Assembly (NCBI RefSeq): GCF_015352955.1
Contig: NZ_JACYOX010000042.1
Coordinates: 1 to 35,993, forward strand
Direction of reading: 5' to 3'
Length of the DNA: 35,993 bases
Origin: Noviherbaspirillum soli
Lineage (GTDB): Bacteria; Pseudomonadota; Gammaproteobacteria; Burkholderiales; Burkholderiaceae_D
Positions 16,925 through 26,682 of the stretch are shown here, one piece after another (the stretch's first letter is position 1; every line of letters starts with the position of its first letter). Under the pieces are notes generated by a model. It did not search any database, was not told where the DNA came from, and saw nothing but the letters and a program-made list of their open reading frames with translations. The translations under genes and the position numbers were made by a program.

Positions 16925-17893
16925 ATGCTTAAGCAACTACATGTTGCCGGCCTGCTTGCTGCAATACTAATCAACGCCAACGCACTGGCGCAAAATTTCC
17001 CGGAAAAAACCGTTTCCATTATCGTGCCGCAGACGCCAGGAGGCGCATCGGACATCATAGCTCGTACCATTGGAGCAAAATTGTCCGAGCGGTGGGGGAA
17101 GCCGGTAGTGGTGGAGAATAAACCTGGGGCGGGCGGCAACATCGGCACCGATTTCGTGGCCAAGGCGCCAGCCGATGGGTACACCCTGCTGATGAGCTAT
17201 GTCGGCACCCAGGCGATTAATGGGGCCATTTACAACAAATTGCCCTATGACCCTTTTACGGATTTTTCGCCAATAGCAACTGTCGCAACCGTGCCGTTTG
17301 TACTGCTCGCTAATAACAATCTCCCGGCTAAGTCCGTGCAGGATTTGATTGCCTATGCCGCATCGAATCCTGGTAAGGTTAATTTCGGATCGGCTGGCAA
17401 CGGTTCGCTCAATCACTTATTGGGTGAAATCGTCAATACTACTAAGGGCGTGAAGATGGTTCATGTACCCTACAAAGGCGCTGCCGCGGCATTAACCGAT
17501 ACCATCAGCGGGCAGATCCAAGTAACCTTTAGCAGCCTGCCGTCGGCCGCCGGTTTTATTCGCAGCGGCAATCTGCGTGCGCTTGGCGTGACCGGGACGA
17601 AGCGTACGGCGAAATTTCCATCCATTCCGACCCTTTCTGAAGGAGGAGTTTCTGGGCTTGAGTTGAGTCCATGGTTTGGCTTATTAGCTCCAGCTCATAC
17701 GCCGGCAGCCGTGGTTAAGAAAATTAATGCCGATATCGCAGATATTGTGAGCCAGCAGGATGTGGTTGAACGGTTAGCTGCGGTAGGCGCCGATGCCTAT
17801 ACCATTTCCCCAGAAGCGTTTGCCAATCTGCTCCAAAGCGATATTTTTAAATGGAAAAAAGTTGTAAAGGCCTCCGGAGCACATATTGATTGA
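16925..17893 (+). CDS. Bug/TctC-family periplasmic solute-binding receptor
   Basis: A 322-residue extracytoplasmic receptor typical of Burkholderiales. The signal peptide spans residues 1-22 (MLKQLHVAGLLAAILINANA, cut near LAQ). The mature part begins NFPEKTVSIIVPQTPGGASD and shows GKPVVVENKPGAGGNIGTDF, ADGYTLLMSYVGTQAIN, then VPYKGAAAALTDTISGQIQV, all typical of the fold. Bug proteins bind carboxylates, amides and other small acids. Few are linked to full tripartite transporters, and no membrane subunits are encoded here. Being directly after the TauD-like gene it probably binds that enzyme's substrate or acts as its sensor. Confidence 0.93.
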   Translation: MLKQLHVAGLLAAILINANALAQNFPEKTVSIIVPQTPGGASDIIARTIGAKLSERWGKPVVVENKPGAGGNIGTDFVAKAPADGYTLLMSYVGTQAINGAIYNKLPYDPFTDFSPIATVATVPFVLLANNNLPAKSVQDLIAYAASNPGKVNFGSAGNGSLNHLLGEIVNTTKGVKMVHVPYKGAAAALTDTISGQIQVTFSSLPSAAGFIRSGNLRALGVTGTKRTAKFPSIPTLSEGGVSGLELSPWFGLLAPAHTPAAVVKKINADIADIVSQQDVVERLAAVGADAYTISPEAFANLLQSDIFKWKKVVKASGAHID

Positions 17894-17927
17894 ATTCGTG
17901 CATTCAATAACCTTTCATGAAGTAAGA

Positions 17928-18014
17928 TCATGCTGCTGATATGATGGGCTTGTTGAGCCGCGCATCGCCCAAGTCGATGCCTGCCAGTTCTTTCTCCGCC
18001 CATTCCTGGCTCAT
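17928..18014 (-). pseudogene. IS4-family transposase, N-terminal stub, right copy
   Basis: Only the first 28 codons remain: MSQEWAEKELAGIDLGDARL, then NKPIISAA and a stop. They match the left copy at 14891 (MSQDWAAQELAGIDLGAARL), and the upstream GGAGGCAGTC and end sequence also match. Similarity breaks just after LNK, so the rest of the element is gone. It reads towards the Bug gene, inverted relative to the left copy. Confidence 0.85.
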
Positions 18015-18083
18015 GACTGCCTCCATCGAAAATCATAGGACGGGCAGCTGCAGATTTAGTTGTGTGTAATGGGGTGCCCTTAG

Positions 18084-18275
18084 TCGCCACATCTGAACCC
18101 GGACGAGCAGGTCTGGGCTCATGTCAAGCGCCGCGTCAGCAAGCAAGCAGTGCAGGGCAAAGAGGACATGAAGAAGCTGGCACTCGGCGCGTTACACCGC
18201 ATTCAAAAACTGCCTCGGCTGGTCAGAGCCTTCAAAGGTGGCCCCGTTCGTTTGGACAGAGACTGGCAAGGCTTA
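18084..18275 (+). pseudogene. IS630-family transposase fragment (C-terminal)
   Basis: The frame reads SPHLNPDEQVWAHVKRRVSK, then MKKLALGALHRIQKLPRLVR. The NPDEQVW-HVK signature is that of the C-terminal DDE region of IS630-family transposases, with the catalytic Glu in PDEQ. A TAG precedes the fragment and an IS3-family element cuts it at about 18275. No promoter end of the IS630 element was found. Confidence 0.78.
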
Positions 18276-18312
18276 AGTGGAACCTTACTGATGATGGGTC
18301 TTTCCCAGTGGC

Positions 18313-19143
18313 CTACGCTGCCCGTTGCATTGCAGGGAGGTGCTTGAAGTAAAACGCATCTGGCGTCATGCCGTCAAGCGAACTATGAGGCCTGCGGCCG
18401 TTGTAGAAGTCGATATACCGTCCAATCCCGCTGCGCGCAGCACTGACTGTCTCGTAGGCGCGCAAGTAGACCTCTTCATACTTGATCGATTTCCAGAGCC
18501 GCTCTACAAATACGTTGTCGCGCCAGCAGCCCCGGCCATCCATGCTGATGGCAATGCCATTTTCCTTGAGGAGCTGGGTGAATTCCTGACTCGTAAACTG
18601 GCTACCCTGGTCGGTGTTGAAGATGTCCGGCTTGCCGTAGCGGTGGATTGCTTCCTGAACCGCCTCAATGCAGAAGTCAGTGGTCAGTGTGTTCGACAGG
18701 CGCCATGCCAGAACGCGGCGGCTGGCCCAATCCATCACGGCAAACAGATAGACGAAGCCTCGCTTCATTGGGATGTAGGTAATATCCGCGGCAAAGACCT
18801 GGTTCGGCAGGCTGATATCCATCTGGCGCAGCAGGTACGGATAGACCGCGTGAGCAGGATGGCGCCGGCTGGTGTTGGGCTTCTTGTACACCGCTTCGAT
18901 GGTCATGTGCTTCATCAGCGTCGTTACATGTTTGCGGCCAATCGCATGGCCGTCTTGTCGCAGCATGTCCCGTAGCATCCGACTGCCAGCAAACGGGTAT
19001 TCCAGGTGCAGTTCGTCGATCCTGCGCATGAGCTCCAGGTCCGTTTCACTGGCCTGCTGAGGACGATAGTAGGCAGTCGAGCGCGCCAGGGAGAGGATCT
19101 GGCATTGCCGTGTCACCGGCAGAGCATGGCTACGGTCGATCAT
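18313..19143 (-). CDS. IS3-family orfB transposase
   Basis: A 276-residue integrase-type catalytic protein. Its N-terminal part (MIDRSHALPVTRQCQILSLA) leads to an HTH_21 segment (RRIDELHLEYPFAGSRMLRD). The rve core follows, with the Asp in VFAADITYIPMKRGFVYLFA, the Asp in FNTDQGSQFTSQEFT, and the Glu in DNVFVERLWKSIKYEEVYL. It ends with the family's NGRRPHSSLDGMTPDAFYF. The ATG overlaps the orfA stop (ATGA), and the overlap AAAGAAATGA also offers a possible -1 shift to make OrfAB. It is uninterrupted. Confidence 0.93.
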   Translation of the reverse strand: MIDRSHALPVTRQCQILSLARSTAYYRPQQASETDLELMRRIDELHLEYPFAGSRMLRDMLRQDGHAIGRKHVTTLMKHMTIEAVYKKPNTSRRHPAHAVYPYLLRQMDISLPNQVFAADITYIPMKRGFVYLFAVMDWASRRVLAWRLSNTLTTDFCIEAVQEAIHRYGKPDIFNTDQGSQFTSQEFTQLLKENGIAISMDGRGCWRDNVFVERLWKSIKYEEVYLRAYETVSAARSGIGRYIDFYNGRRPHSSLDGMTPDAFYFKHLPAMQRAA

Positions 19144-19445
19144 TTCTTTGCGCTCAGCAATCCCGCTTTGGTGAGCGCGCTTCCTAAAAAATCGATTTCC
19201 AGCGCCTGCTGCCCAATCTTTGCGTGCAACACTTTCAGGTCCGGCTCGTTCTCCTTCTTGCTGGCAGTACCGTCGAATACATCAGCAGCCCGCTCCAGCA
19301 GCTGCCGCTTCCATTCGGTCACCGGGGTCGGATGGACTTGGTACTGCTCAGCGATTTCGGTGAGCGTCTTATCGCCACGTAATGCCGCTACGGCCACCTT
19401 GGCCTTAAAGCTGCCTGAGTGGTTCCGTCTGCTTCTCTTTGTCAT
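19140..19445 (-). CDS. IS3-family orfA
   Basis: A 101-residue DNA-binding subunit with a Transposase_8 helix-turn-helix: RNHSGSFKAKVAVAALRGDK, then TEIAEQYQVHPTPVTEWKRQ. A C-terminal coiled-coil follows (ENEPDLKVLHAKIGQQALEI). The start at 19445 (MTKRSRRNHSG) fits the family; the frame remains open to 19499. It ends SAKK with TGA overlapping the orfB start. Confidence 0.9.
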   Translation of the reverse strand: MTKRSRRNHSGSFKAKVAVAALRGDKTLTEIAEQYQVHPTPVTEWKRQLLERAADVFDGTASKKENEPDLKVLHAKIGQQALEIDFLGSALTKAGLLSAKK

Positions 19446-19533
19446 ACGCTTGCTCCTGTATTCGGCCTTGCGACCGAGATTTTGAAGCAAGGTTTCCACT
19501 TATCCATCTGCCCGAATTCCCGGGACCACTTCT

Positions 19534-19755
19534 CCGGCCCGCTGGAGCCGAGGCGCGTGTTGCTGCAAGACTGCGGCAATCGAACCTGGAGAAGTATCAC
19601 AGCTGCCACGCCAAAGCTGCCTACCGTCCTGGTCAATAACGCAAATTGCTGTTGATTTCTGCGAAACATCCAATCCCACATACTGGTCCATGTTGCCCTC
19701 CACGGAAGGTAAGTCCAGCCATTAGAGCATGCAGTAAATGCAATTACAGCATGTG
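19534..19755 (-). mobile_element. IS110-family element, copy 2, 222-bp right-end remnant
   Basis: These bases are identical to 11539-11760, the right part of the complete copy. They include the first ~52 transposase codons (start at 19691, MDQYVGLDVSQ) and the right end through CAGCATGTG. Identity stops at 19755/11760, which helps define the element end. On the left it is cut near the IS3 element with about 30 unrelated bases between. The zero divergence suggests recent movement or recent deletion. Confidence 0.92.
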
Positions 19756-20013
19756 GTTCGCCGCGCACTGGCCGGGCAGTATCCGCAAACGCCTGAGCAA
19801 ATCATTGACGCACTGGAAGCGACAGTCAGTGGATGGAATCAGTCTCCCACGCCTTTCCATTGGGGCGGCAAACGGTATGCACGGCGAAATCGCCAGCGTC
19901 AACGTCAACATGCTTTGGGTGGATCCGGGGCGTGTACACGGTATCCCATACGCGCCCGGCCTAGCAGGTTGCAACAATATTTAAACCGAGGCAGTTGCCA
20001 AGTGACCCACTAG
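19756..20013 (+). pseudogene. IS630-like transposase, C-terminal part
   Basis: Starting exactly at the end of the IS110-family remnant, the frame reads [40 protein letters not shown] and [20 protein letters not shown]. The PTPF-WGGKR and RRxRxRxRxH pattern is that of C-terminal tails of IS630-type transposases, as I recall them. The missing front was presumably beyond the IS110 insertion point. It ends at TAG 20011-20013. Confidence 0.6.
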
Positions 20014-20238
20014 TTGTCGGAGCGCGATAGAAGTGGCATCGATAGCATGACATCATTTCCGAAGCGCTGAAAAAAGTTGCCGTCACGGCGATTTTGCGTG
20101 CTTAGCTATCGCAAGCAGACGTTCGTGCCAAGCCCAGCGCACAGATCCAGTCTCGTAACTGTTAAGTCATATGGTTTGCCGAAATTCTGCAAACAAGTGC
20201 GCTGTGTGCGACTTTGTCGTAGAGCACGTCCGAGTTCG

Positions 20239-20598
20239 TTATTTTTGCACGGTCAGTGCTGTAACGGTCGGCTGGTTTTCTACGTTTTCGATGGTGACTT
20301 TGACCTTGTCTCCCTCTTTTACCGCTGAAAGAAACGATGCGTTCTCGACAGCAAAAGTCATCGTCATCGCGGGCATCTCGACCGTTTTGCTCTTCAAAGG
20401 GCCGTGCTTGAGCGTGACGGCTTTTCCTGCCTTATCTACTCCTTGCACCACTGCTTCGTTTGTGCCCAGGCTTGCGCCTTTGGAGGCGCCCATTTCCATG
20501 GATCCCTTCTTCATGCTGCTGTTCTGGTCGGCGTATACATTCAGTGCAAGCAGGGCGAAGCCAAATGCAGCGGTGGTTTTAATGAGTGATTTCTTCAT
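20239..20598 (-). CDS. cusF: CusF-like periplasmic copper/silver chaperone
   Basis: A 119-residue secreted protein that would hand Cu(I)/Ag(I) to the CusCBA pump. The signal peptide ends near NVYAD (start [20 protein letters not shown] at 20598, with AAAGGAG upstream). The OB-fold domain has the CusF metal site in [20 protein letters not shown]: His, then the two Met of the PAMTM motif, with the expected aromatic replaced by less clear residues. A Met/Ser/Gly-rich linker ([15 protein letters not shown]) precedes it. The start lies 20 bp before the cusA stop, so it is the last gene of the cusCBAF operon. A second CusF-like domain is fused to CusB. Confidence 0.9.
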   Translation of the reverse strand: MKKSLIKTTAAFGFALLALNVYADQNSSMKKGSMEMGASKGASLGTNEAVVQGVDKAGKAVTLKHGPLKSKTVEMPAMTMTFAVENASFLSAVKEGDKVKVTIENVENQPTVTALTVQK

Positions 20599-23500
20599 GG
20601 GGGGACTCCTTTGTGGATGAGGGTGAAAATTCGGTAGTGCGCCGCAGTTTGCGCTCCTGCAGGAGGCGCCAGGCGGCAGGAATAACAAAGAGGGACAGCA
20701 GCGGCGCCGTAAGCATGCCCCCGACCATCGGTGCAGCCAGCCTAGACATTGCCTCATGGCCCGCTTCATGGCCGAACATCAGCGGAATCAAGCTGGCCAG
20801 GATGACGGCAACCGTCATGGCTTTGGGGCGGACACGTTGTACAGCGCCTTCACGGATCGCCTCGACAATCAGTTCCCTGGTCAACGGGCGTCCGGCGTCC
20901 AGCCGCTGCTGGAGCGCATTGCGCAGATAGACCAGCATGACCACGCCGAACTCGGCTGCCAAGCCCGCCAACGCGATGAAGCCGACGGCGGTGGCAACTG
21001 AAACAGCGTGCCCAAGGAGCCAGATGAACCAGAAACCGCCGACCAAGGCAAAAGGCACAGTCAACATCAACAGGAGAGCTTCAGCGACTGACCGAAATGC
21101 CAGGTACAGCAGGAGAAAAATGAGCAGCAGCGTGGCCGGAATGACGCTTTGCAGCCTCGCGGTAGCGCGCTCCATACTCTCGAACTGCCCGGACCAGCCA
21201 ATTGAATAGCCGGGTGGAAGCTTAATTTCCTGGGCGACGGCCGCCTGCATCGCCCTGACTGCCGAGAGCAGATCCGTGCCGCGCACATCCACATAGACCC
21301 AACCGGCAAGCCGGGCATTTTCGCTGCGTATCATGGGTGGTCCGTCAGTCACGCGCACGTCTGCTATGTCAGCCAGCCGGATCTGCGCCCCCTTGTCCGT
21401 AACGACGGGAAGCTCCCGCAAGGACTGCACAGAGTCCCGGTACGCTTGCGGATAGCGCACGTTGATGGGGAAGCGCTGACGCCCCTCAATGAACTCGCCA
21501 ACATTCTCCCCGCCGATCGCTGATGAGACGACGGATTGGACGTCCACCACTGACAAGCCGTATCGAGCGGCCTGCGCGCGGTCGACATTGACATCGATAT
21601 AGCGTCCACCAGTGAGCCGCTCCGCCAAGGCGGAGGTCACCCCGGGCACGTTTTTCACCGCCGCTTCGACCCGGGCTGCGATTTGGTCAATTTGGCCAAG
21701 ATCTGGTCCGGACACCTTCACACCAACAGGCGTCTTGATTCCTGTCGAGAGCATGTCGACCCGATTTCGGATAGGCGGCACCCACACGTTCGACAGGCCC
21801 GGAACCTTGACGACCCGGTCCAGTTCCTCGACCAGCTTCTCCGGGGTCATCCCGGCCCGCCACTGGTCTTTTGGTTTGAACTGGATGGTTGTCTCGAACA
21901 TTTCCACCGGTGCGGGATCCGTGGCTGACTCCGCACGGCCGGCCTTGCCGAACACCGTAGCGACCTCGGGCACCGTCTTGATAAGCCGATCCGTCTGCTG
22001 CAGGAGTTCACTTGCTTTGGATGCGGAAAGCCCCGGCAGTGCCGAGGGCATATACAGTAGGTCCCCTTCATCCAGCGCAGGCATGAACTCGCCGCCAAGG
22101 CGTGAAGTAGGAATGGCGGTCAGGGCAAGGGCCACAACAGCAATGCCAATGGTCCAGCCCGGCCACCTGATGCTGGCTTCCAGTAATGGGCGGTAGACTC
22201 TAATCAGCACACGGTTGATGGGATTGGAAGCCTCGCTGGGAATGCGTCCGCGAATGAAGTAGCCCATCAGGACCGGAACCAGGGTGACGGCCAAACCGGC
22301 AGCGGCAGCGAGTGCGTAGGTCTTGGTATATGCCAATGGCGAGAAAAGCTTGCCCTCAGCTGCTTCCAGCGCGAACACTGGAAGGAATGACAAGGCAACG
22401 ATAAGAAGCGAGAAGAACAACGCCGGCCCTACCTCAATGGATGCGGCAATTATTACGTCCCATCGTTCTTTATCATTGATTTTCCGGCTCGGGTGGGCAT
22501 GCGTATAGGCCTCCAGGTGCTTGTGAGCGCTATCGACCAGGACGACTGCGGCATCGGTCGCTGCGCCGATGGCAATGGCAATGCCGGAAAGTGACATCAC
22601 GTTGGCATTGACGCCCTGGTATCGCATCACGATGAAGGCAGCGAGCACTGCGACTGGGAGCGAGACAATGGCCACCAGCGAACTGCGGAAATGGAACAAG
22701 AAGACTGCACAGACGACGGCGACCGCAATAAATTCCTCGATGAGCTTGCTGCGAAGATTGCCCACCGCAGCGTTGATCAGGTTCGATCGGTCGTAGGTAG
22801 TTACCACTTCAACGCCATTGGGTAGGGATGCCTTCAACGTCTCCAGTCGCGCTTTGACTGCGGCAATGGTCTCCAGCGCGTTTTTTCCGGTGCGCATCAC
22901 GACCACGCCGCCGGCGACTTCGCCCTGGCCATTCAGTTCGGCGATACCGCGGCGCATTTCCGGCCCCAAACGGACGGTGGCCACGTCGCGTAGCAGGACG
23001 GGCGTCCCAGTGTCGCTAGCACTCAGAAGCACATTACGGAAGTCTTCCAAAGAGCGCAGATACCCGCGCGAGCGCACCATGTATTCCGTCTCGGCCATTT
23101 CGACGACGGAGCCGCCCGTTTCCTGGTTAGCTTTGCCCAGCGCTTCGAGTACCTTGGCGTGCGAAATGCCGAATATACGTAGCTTGTCCGGGTCGAGGAC
23201 GACTTGGTATTGCCTGACCATGCCACCGATGCTGGCAACCTCGGCAACGTCTGGAACGGTTTTAAGCTCATACTTCAGAAACCAGTCATTCAGCGCCCGT
23301 AGCTGGCTCAAGTCATGTTGGCCAGTGCGGTCGACAAGGGCGTATTCATAGACCCAGCCTAGCCCTGTGCCATCCGGCCCGAGTTCCGCCCGTACACCCT
23401 GCGGCAGGCGGCTTTGCACCTGACTCAGGTATTCGAGCACCCGAGAACGCGCCCAATACAAATCGGTGTTGTCGTCAAAAAGCACATAGATGAACGAATC

Positions 23501-23767
23501 CCCGAAGAATGAATATCCCCGGACTGTGCTGACGCCTGGCACGGATAACAGGGCGGTGCTGAGCGGGAACGTCACCTGGTCTTCAATGAGTTGAGGCGAC
23601 TTACCGGGCAACGACGCCCGGATGATTACCTGGGTCTCGCCAATCTCGGGCAAAAAGTCGAGAGGCAACGTCGCTACAGCCCGCACGCCGACGATCAGAA
23701 TCACTGCGGTCGCCAATAACACCCAGACCCGATTGGCAATAGATGTACGAATGATCCGTGCAATCAT
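20579..23767 (-). CDS. cusA: CusA-type heavy-metal RND efflux pump
   Basis: A 1062-residue inner-membrane proton-driven transporter exporting Cu(I)/Ag(I). It starts [20 protein letters not shown] and shows the HME-RND layout of 12 membrane helices with two large periplasmic loops. The proton-relay Asp lies in the fourth helix region ([20 protein letters not shown]). The three Met of the CusA metal path are recognisable by context, in [23 protein letters not shown] and [13 protein letters not shown], which argues for monovalent copper/silver rather than Co/Zn/Cd. The ATG overlaps the cusB stop (ATGA), giving tight coupling. No cusRS regulators are in the window. Confidence 0.95.
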   Translation of the reverse strand: MIARIIRTSIANRVWVLLATAVILIVGVRAVATLPLDFLPEIGETQVIIRASLPGKSPQLIEDQVTFPLSTALLSVPGVSTVRGYSFFGDSFIYVLFDDNTDLYWARSRVLEYLSQVQSRLPQGVRAELGPDGTGLGWVYEYALVDRTGQHDLSQLRALNDWFLKYELKTVPDVAEVASIGGMVRQYQVVLDPDKLRIFGISHAKVLEALGKANQETGGSVVEMAETEYMVRSRGYLRSLEDFRNVLLSASDTGTPVLLRDVATVRLGPEMRRGIAELNGQGEVAGGVVVMRTGKNALETIAAVKARLETLKASLPNGVEVVTTYDRSNLINAAVGNLRSKLIEEFIAVAVVCAVFLFHFRSSLVAIVSLPVAVLAAFIVMRYQGVNANVMSLSGIAIAIGAATDAAVVLVDSAHKHLEAYTHAHPSRKINDKERWDVIIAASIEVGPALFFSLLIVALSFLPVFALEAAEGKLFSPLAYTKTYALAAAAGLAVTLVPVLMGYFIRGRIPSEASNPINRVLIRVYRPLLEASIRWPGWTIGIAVVALALTAIPTSRLGGEFMPALDEGDLLYMPSALPGLSASKASELLQQTDRLIKTVPEVATVFGKAGRAESATDPAPVEMFETTIQFKPKDQWRAGMTPEKLVEELDRVVKVPGLSNVWVPPIRNRVDMLSTGIKTPVGVKVSGPDLGQIDQIAARVEAAVKNVPGVTSALAERLTGGRYIDVNVDRAQAARYGLSVVDVQSVVSSAIGGENVGEFIEGRQRFPINVRYPQAYRDSVQSLRELPVVTDKGAQIRLADIADVRVTDGPPMIRSENARLAGWVYVDVRGTDLLSAVRAMQAAVAQEIKLPPGYSIGWSGQFESMERATARLQSVIPATLLLIFLLLYLAFRSVAEALLLMLTVPFALVGGFWFIWLLGHAVSVATAVGFIALAGLAAEFGVVMLVYLRNALQQRLDAGRPLTRELIVEAIREGAVQRVRPKAMTVAVILASLIPLMFGHEAGHEAMSRLAAPMVGGMLTAPLLSLFVIPAAWRLLQERKLRRTTEFSPSSTKESPHEEITH

Positions 23768-25299
23768 TTCTTAGTCCCGGCAGCGGGCACGACGCTCTCC
23801 AGCACGTACGAGCCGTTCTTACCTTCCTTGAACGAAAACTCGAATTCCTGGCCCACCTGGGCATGGGAGAAGGCGTCCGGGCTTGGCTTGGCAAAGTCCA
23901 TGGTCATCGCCGGCCATTTCAACTCAGGAATAGGCTTATGGGAAAAGGTAATACTTTCCGGGGATACCTTTTCGACCTTGCCGAGACCGCGGTAGACCGG
24001 CGACATGCTCGTGGAGGTGGGCTCGGAAACCGCACTTCCTTGTGCTCGTGCTGCGCTGGCTAACTTTGGCAGAACTCCCTTGAGGCTGGCTTCCGAATCA
24101 ATCAGGAATTGCCCGGAAGCGACTACCTTCTGGCGTTCTTGCAAGCCGCTCAGGATTTCGGTGTCGTCGCCAATATCGCGCCCAGTCGTAACCGTCACCG
24201 GCTGCATGCTGTTGTTGTCGCCGGCGACCAGCACCACCGATCGCTTCCCCGTCGTGATGACAGCTTCGGTCGGCACTAGCAGCCGGGAAACCGGCTTGTC
24301 GGCACCGAGACGAACGCGCATGAGCATTCCCGGCGTCAGGCTGCCGTTCTTGTTGTCCAATTCAAGGCGGGCTTGTACGGTCCGCGTGCTCGTGCTGACA
24401 CCCGGCAGAATTTCGCGCACCTTGCCGGTATATTTTCGATTCGCATCGCCAGCAGGCGCAGCTTCTACCGACATACCAGCCCGTGCTGAACTGGCCAGGG
24501 CTTCCGGTACTTCCGCAACCAGCCAGACCTTATTCAGGCCGGCGACTTTCGCCACAGTCATTCCCGGAGACACCATTGCGCCCTCACGCACTGCCAGCTC
24601 AGTGATGACGCCCGTAACTGGCGACGCCAGCGTCAGGTGGCTCTGGGCTTTCCCGGCACGCTCAGCCTGGGTAACCAGTCCCGGAGGAATGGAAAGGGCC
24701 TGCATCCGCTGGCGAGAGGCCGTAGTCAACTCGTCGTTCCCTGACCGTTTGAGCGCCAGGTATTCCTCCTGTGGTCCAATCCAGTCCGGCACGAACAGCG
24801 AGGCAATCGGCTCGCCGCGCTTGACGCGTTGCATCGGTGCGCGCGCATACAGTTGGTCGATATAGCCGGTCACTCGGCTTTGAACGACTTCAGAGATGCT
24901 TTCGTCGAATTGAGTCGTGCCGACCACCTCAAAGGACTCTCGGGTTTCCGCGCGCCGTACGGTGGCAAACCGAATGCCCAAGTTCTGCTGCAGTGTCGAG
25001 GTGACCTTCACGCCAGCATCGGACCCGGCTTCGTCTGCATAGACTGGGACCAACTGCATGTCCATAAACGGGGACTTGCCCGGCTTATCAAATTTCTGGC
25101 CAGGCACCATCGGGTCGTGCCAGTACAGCACTTTTCGGCCGGTGTTTGGGTCAATCTTGTCGCCGGCTGGTGCGGAAGCGGCGGCCGGCGTGGCAGATTT
25201 CCCTATGCCTTGGTGCATGCCGACCCAGTAACCGCCATAGGCTAGTCCGGCGCCAGCCATCGCGAGAGCCAGTGCTTTTGCTGCGATGTTCGATTTCAT
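23764..25299 (-). CDS. cusB: CusB-type membrane-fusion protein with fused CusF-like domain
   Basis: The 511-residue periplasmic adaptor links CusA to CusC. An N-terminal anchor ([20 protein letters not shown]) is followed by a heavy-metal-binding segment, [20 protein letters not shown], then MDMQLVPVY. The barrel-sandwich hybrid follows, with the region [20 protein letters not shown] and the lipoyl-like [20 protein letters not shown]. After the usual end near residue 415 there is an extra ~95-residue domain, [20 protein letters not shown] then [12 protein letters not shown]. This carries the CusF His and Met-x-Met pattern (with the Trp of the cation-pi site). The fusion means the complex has its own tethered chaperone besides the free CusF. 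Both ends overlap neighbours by ATGA. Confidence 0.95.
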   Translation of the reverse strand: MKSNIAAKALALAMAGAGLAYGGYWVGMHQGIGKSATPAAASAPAGDKIDPNTGRKVLYWHDPMVPGQKFDKPGKSPFMDMQLVPVYADEAGSDAGVKVTSTLQQNLGIRFATVRRAETRESFEVVGTTQFDESISEVVQSRVTGYIDQLYARAPMQRVKRGEPIASLFVPDWIGPQEEYLALKRSGNDELTTASRQRMQALSIPPGLVTQAERAGKAQSHLTLASPVTGVITELAVREGAMVSPGMTVAKVAGLNKVWLVAEVPEALASSARAGMSVEAAPAGDANRKYTGKVREILPGVSTSTRTVQARLELDNKNGSLTPGMLMRVRLGADKPVSRLLVPTEAVITTGKRSVVLVAGDNNSMQPVTVTTGRDIGDDTEILSGLQERQKVVASGQFLIDSEASLKGVLPKLASAARAQGSAVSEPTSTSMSPVYRGLGKVEKVSPESITFSHKPIPELKWPAMTMDFAKPSPDAFSHAQVGQEFEFSFKEGKNGSYVLESVVPAAGTKK

Positions 25300-26612
25300 T
25301 GGTCGATCCTCCGGATACCTGCATGATCATGCGGGATAACGTGGTATTCGAGCTTGGCCCAAGTAGTGGCCGCCTCTTTCTCGACATCCAGCACTTGCAT
25401 CTGCGCGTCCAGGGCCATCCGTTTGGCGTTGAAGACCGCCGCTAAGCTGCCGGTGCCCGACCTATAGGCCGCCATGGCCAACTCGACCTGCTGGTTTGCC
25501 GTGGGCAAAAGCTCCTTTTTCAACCGGGATACCCGCTCTTGCAGGCTGGACAGGGTCACGGACTGGTCTTGGAGCTCGGCTTGCAGCTCCCGCAAAGCAT
25601 CTTCGTATTGCATTCGGGCCTTCGTGCCAAGTGCTGACTTTTCGGCGATGTCGCGGTCCTGTCTCTGCGCGCGGTTGACTGGAATTGGGATGCTGACGCC
25701 GACCGATACCATGTTGGAATACTGGCTGCCCCTCTGGGCGAATCCGGCTTCAAAGGACCAGTCCGGCCGGCGTTCTGTCGTGGCCACCGTCGTCTCGGCG
25801 TCAGCGAGGGTGATGGCTCGACGTGCGCTCAAGAGCATCGGATGGTATTTCTCCAGTTCTTCGACTGGCAGACTTGGCACATGAGAGGTTAGGGGCGGAA
25901 GAGTACCGACCACGGTTTCGACAGGGACCGCGACCCAGCGAGCCAAGGCCGTCCGGGCGCTTTTAAGCACTTGCTCCTCTTTCCGGGTGCGGTCCTGTGC
26001 CTGCGACAAAGCCAACTGGGTTTGAAGGACGTCGGCAGCGCCGGCTTTCGCGCCACGCAGCGCCGCTTGCCCAGTGGCTAAGTCTTGGCTCGTTTCATTC
26101 TCCAAGCCCTTCAGCAGTTCAAGGGAACGCTTGGCAAAGAAGAGGTTTATCCATGCAACAGCCGTTTCCTCCCTCACTTTGGCGACGTTGGTCAGGTAAT
26201 TGGCTTCCTCGGCATCAACGGCGCGTTCCCCACGTTCAACGCGTGCGGTGCGCTTGTCGGCAGAAATCCACTGCTGCTCAATTCCGACACGGCGCTGAGT
26301 CATGAAATCGCGCGTCAGGCTGTACCTGTCTGGTCCTGTCACGGGCAGGTTGTCGACGCCAAATTTCAGCATCGGGTCCGGCAGTTGGTTAGCCTTGGCC
26401 ACCATTTCCCGGCTTGCCTGCACTGAAGCGGCGGCTGCTTGGCTCGAAGCCGATCGCTGGGTTGCGAATTGAAGTGCCTGGCCCAGGGTAAGGGCTGAGC
26501 TTTGGGCGTAACCGAACGCCGGGATAAGGATTAACACCACGAAGGTGCCCAAGCGGTAGGGGTGACGCGCGTGGCTATCGAGCGCCGGCGACGCTTTGAC
26601 ATTAAAAAACAT
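25296..26612 (-). CDS. cusC: CusC/TolC-type outer-membrane factor
   Basis: A 438-residue outer-membrane channel of the CusCBA system. A long signal peptide ends near IPAFGYAQS. Two OEP repeats of coiled-coil helices follow: SALTLGQALQFATQRSASSQ, and AAASVQASREMVAKANQLPD with PMLKFGVDNLPV, then the second repeat ARRAITLADAETTVATTERR with PDWSFEAGFAQRGS. The start at 26612 is preceded by AGGAG. It lacks an evident N-terminal Cys for lipidation, unlike E. coli CusC. It heads the four-gene operon and overlaps cusB by four bases. Confidence 0.92.
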   Translation of the reverse strand: MFFNVKASPALDSHARHPYRLGTFVVLILIPAFGYAQSSALTLGQALQFATQRSASSQAAAASVQASREMVAKANQLPDPMLKFGVDNLPVTGPDRYSLTRDFMTQRRVGIEQQWISADKRTARVERGERAVDAEEANYLTNVAKVREETAVAWINLFFAKRSLELLKGLENETSQDLATGQAALRGAKAGAADVLQTQLALSQAQDRTRKEEQVLKSARTALARWVAVPVETVVGTLPPLTSHVPSLPVEELEKYHPMLLSARRAITLADAETTVATTERRPDWSFEAGFAQRGSQYSNMVSVGVSIPIPVNRAQRQDRDIAEKSALGTKARMQYEDALRELQAELQDQSVTLSSLQERVSRLKKELLPTANQQVELAMAAYRSGTGSLAAVFNAKRMALDAQMQVLDVEKEAATTWAKLEYHVIPHDHAGIRRIDQ

Positions 26613-26682
26613 GGATTCTCCTGTGATGGGACGTGCGCCAGCAGCGGCAAGATGCCGGCCGGCGAATCAGCAGAAGCTCAGG

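Larger units (their letters stand above)
14836..18069. mobile_element. Decayed composite transposon flanked by inverted IS4/IS50-like remnants
   Basis: The left end (from 14836) and, reverse-complemented, the right end (from 18069) are closely similar over roughly 80 bases. They share TTACACAnAACTnAATCTGC, then AGCTGC, the GGAGGCAGTC ribosome site and the first codons MSQ(D/E)WA of an IS4-family transposase. Their transposase starts point inward, as in IS50-flanked Tn5. The interior carries a dioxygenase and a solute-receptor gene. Neither transposase copy is intact. The 9 bases outside the two ends do not match, so no target duplication is visible. Confidence 0.75.
18274..19502 (-). mobile_element. 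IS3-family element, complete
   Basis: Inverted ends TAAGTGGAACCTT (from 18274) and, reverse-complemented from 19502, TAAGTGGAAACCTT bound two overlapping genes read on the minus strand. The length of about 1.23 kb is normal. It was inserted between an IS630 fragment and an IS110-family remnant. The exact end (TAAG or TGG first) is uncertain by a few bases, so no target duplication is claimed. Confidence 0.85.

Noticed and set aside
14836-18069. 9-bp target duplication around the composite transposon
   Set aside because: The bases outside the two ends (GGCAGCTCG on the left, TGGGGTGCC on the right) do not match, so transposition as one unit into this site is not proven.
20579-26612. Drug-efflux (HAE) RND or Co/Zn/Cd (CzcCBA) assignment
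   Set aside because: The three Met contexts in CusA, the CusF domain on CusB and the separate CusF favour copper/silver.
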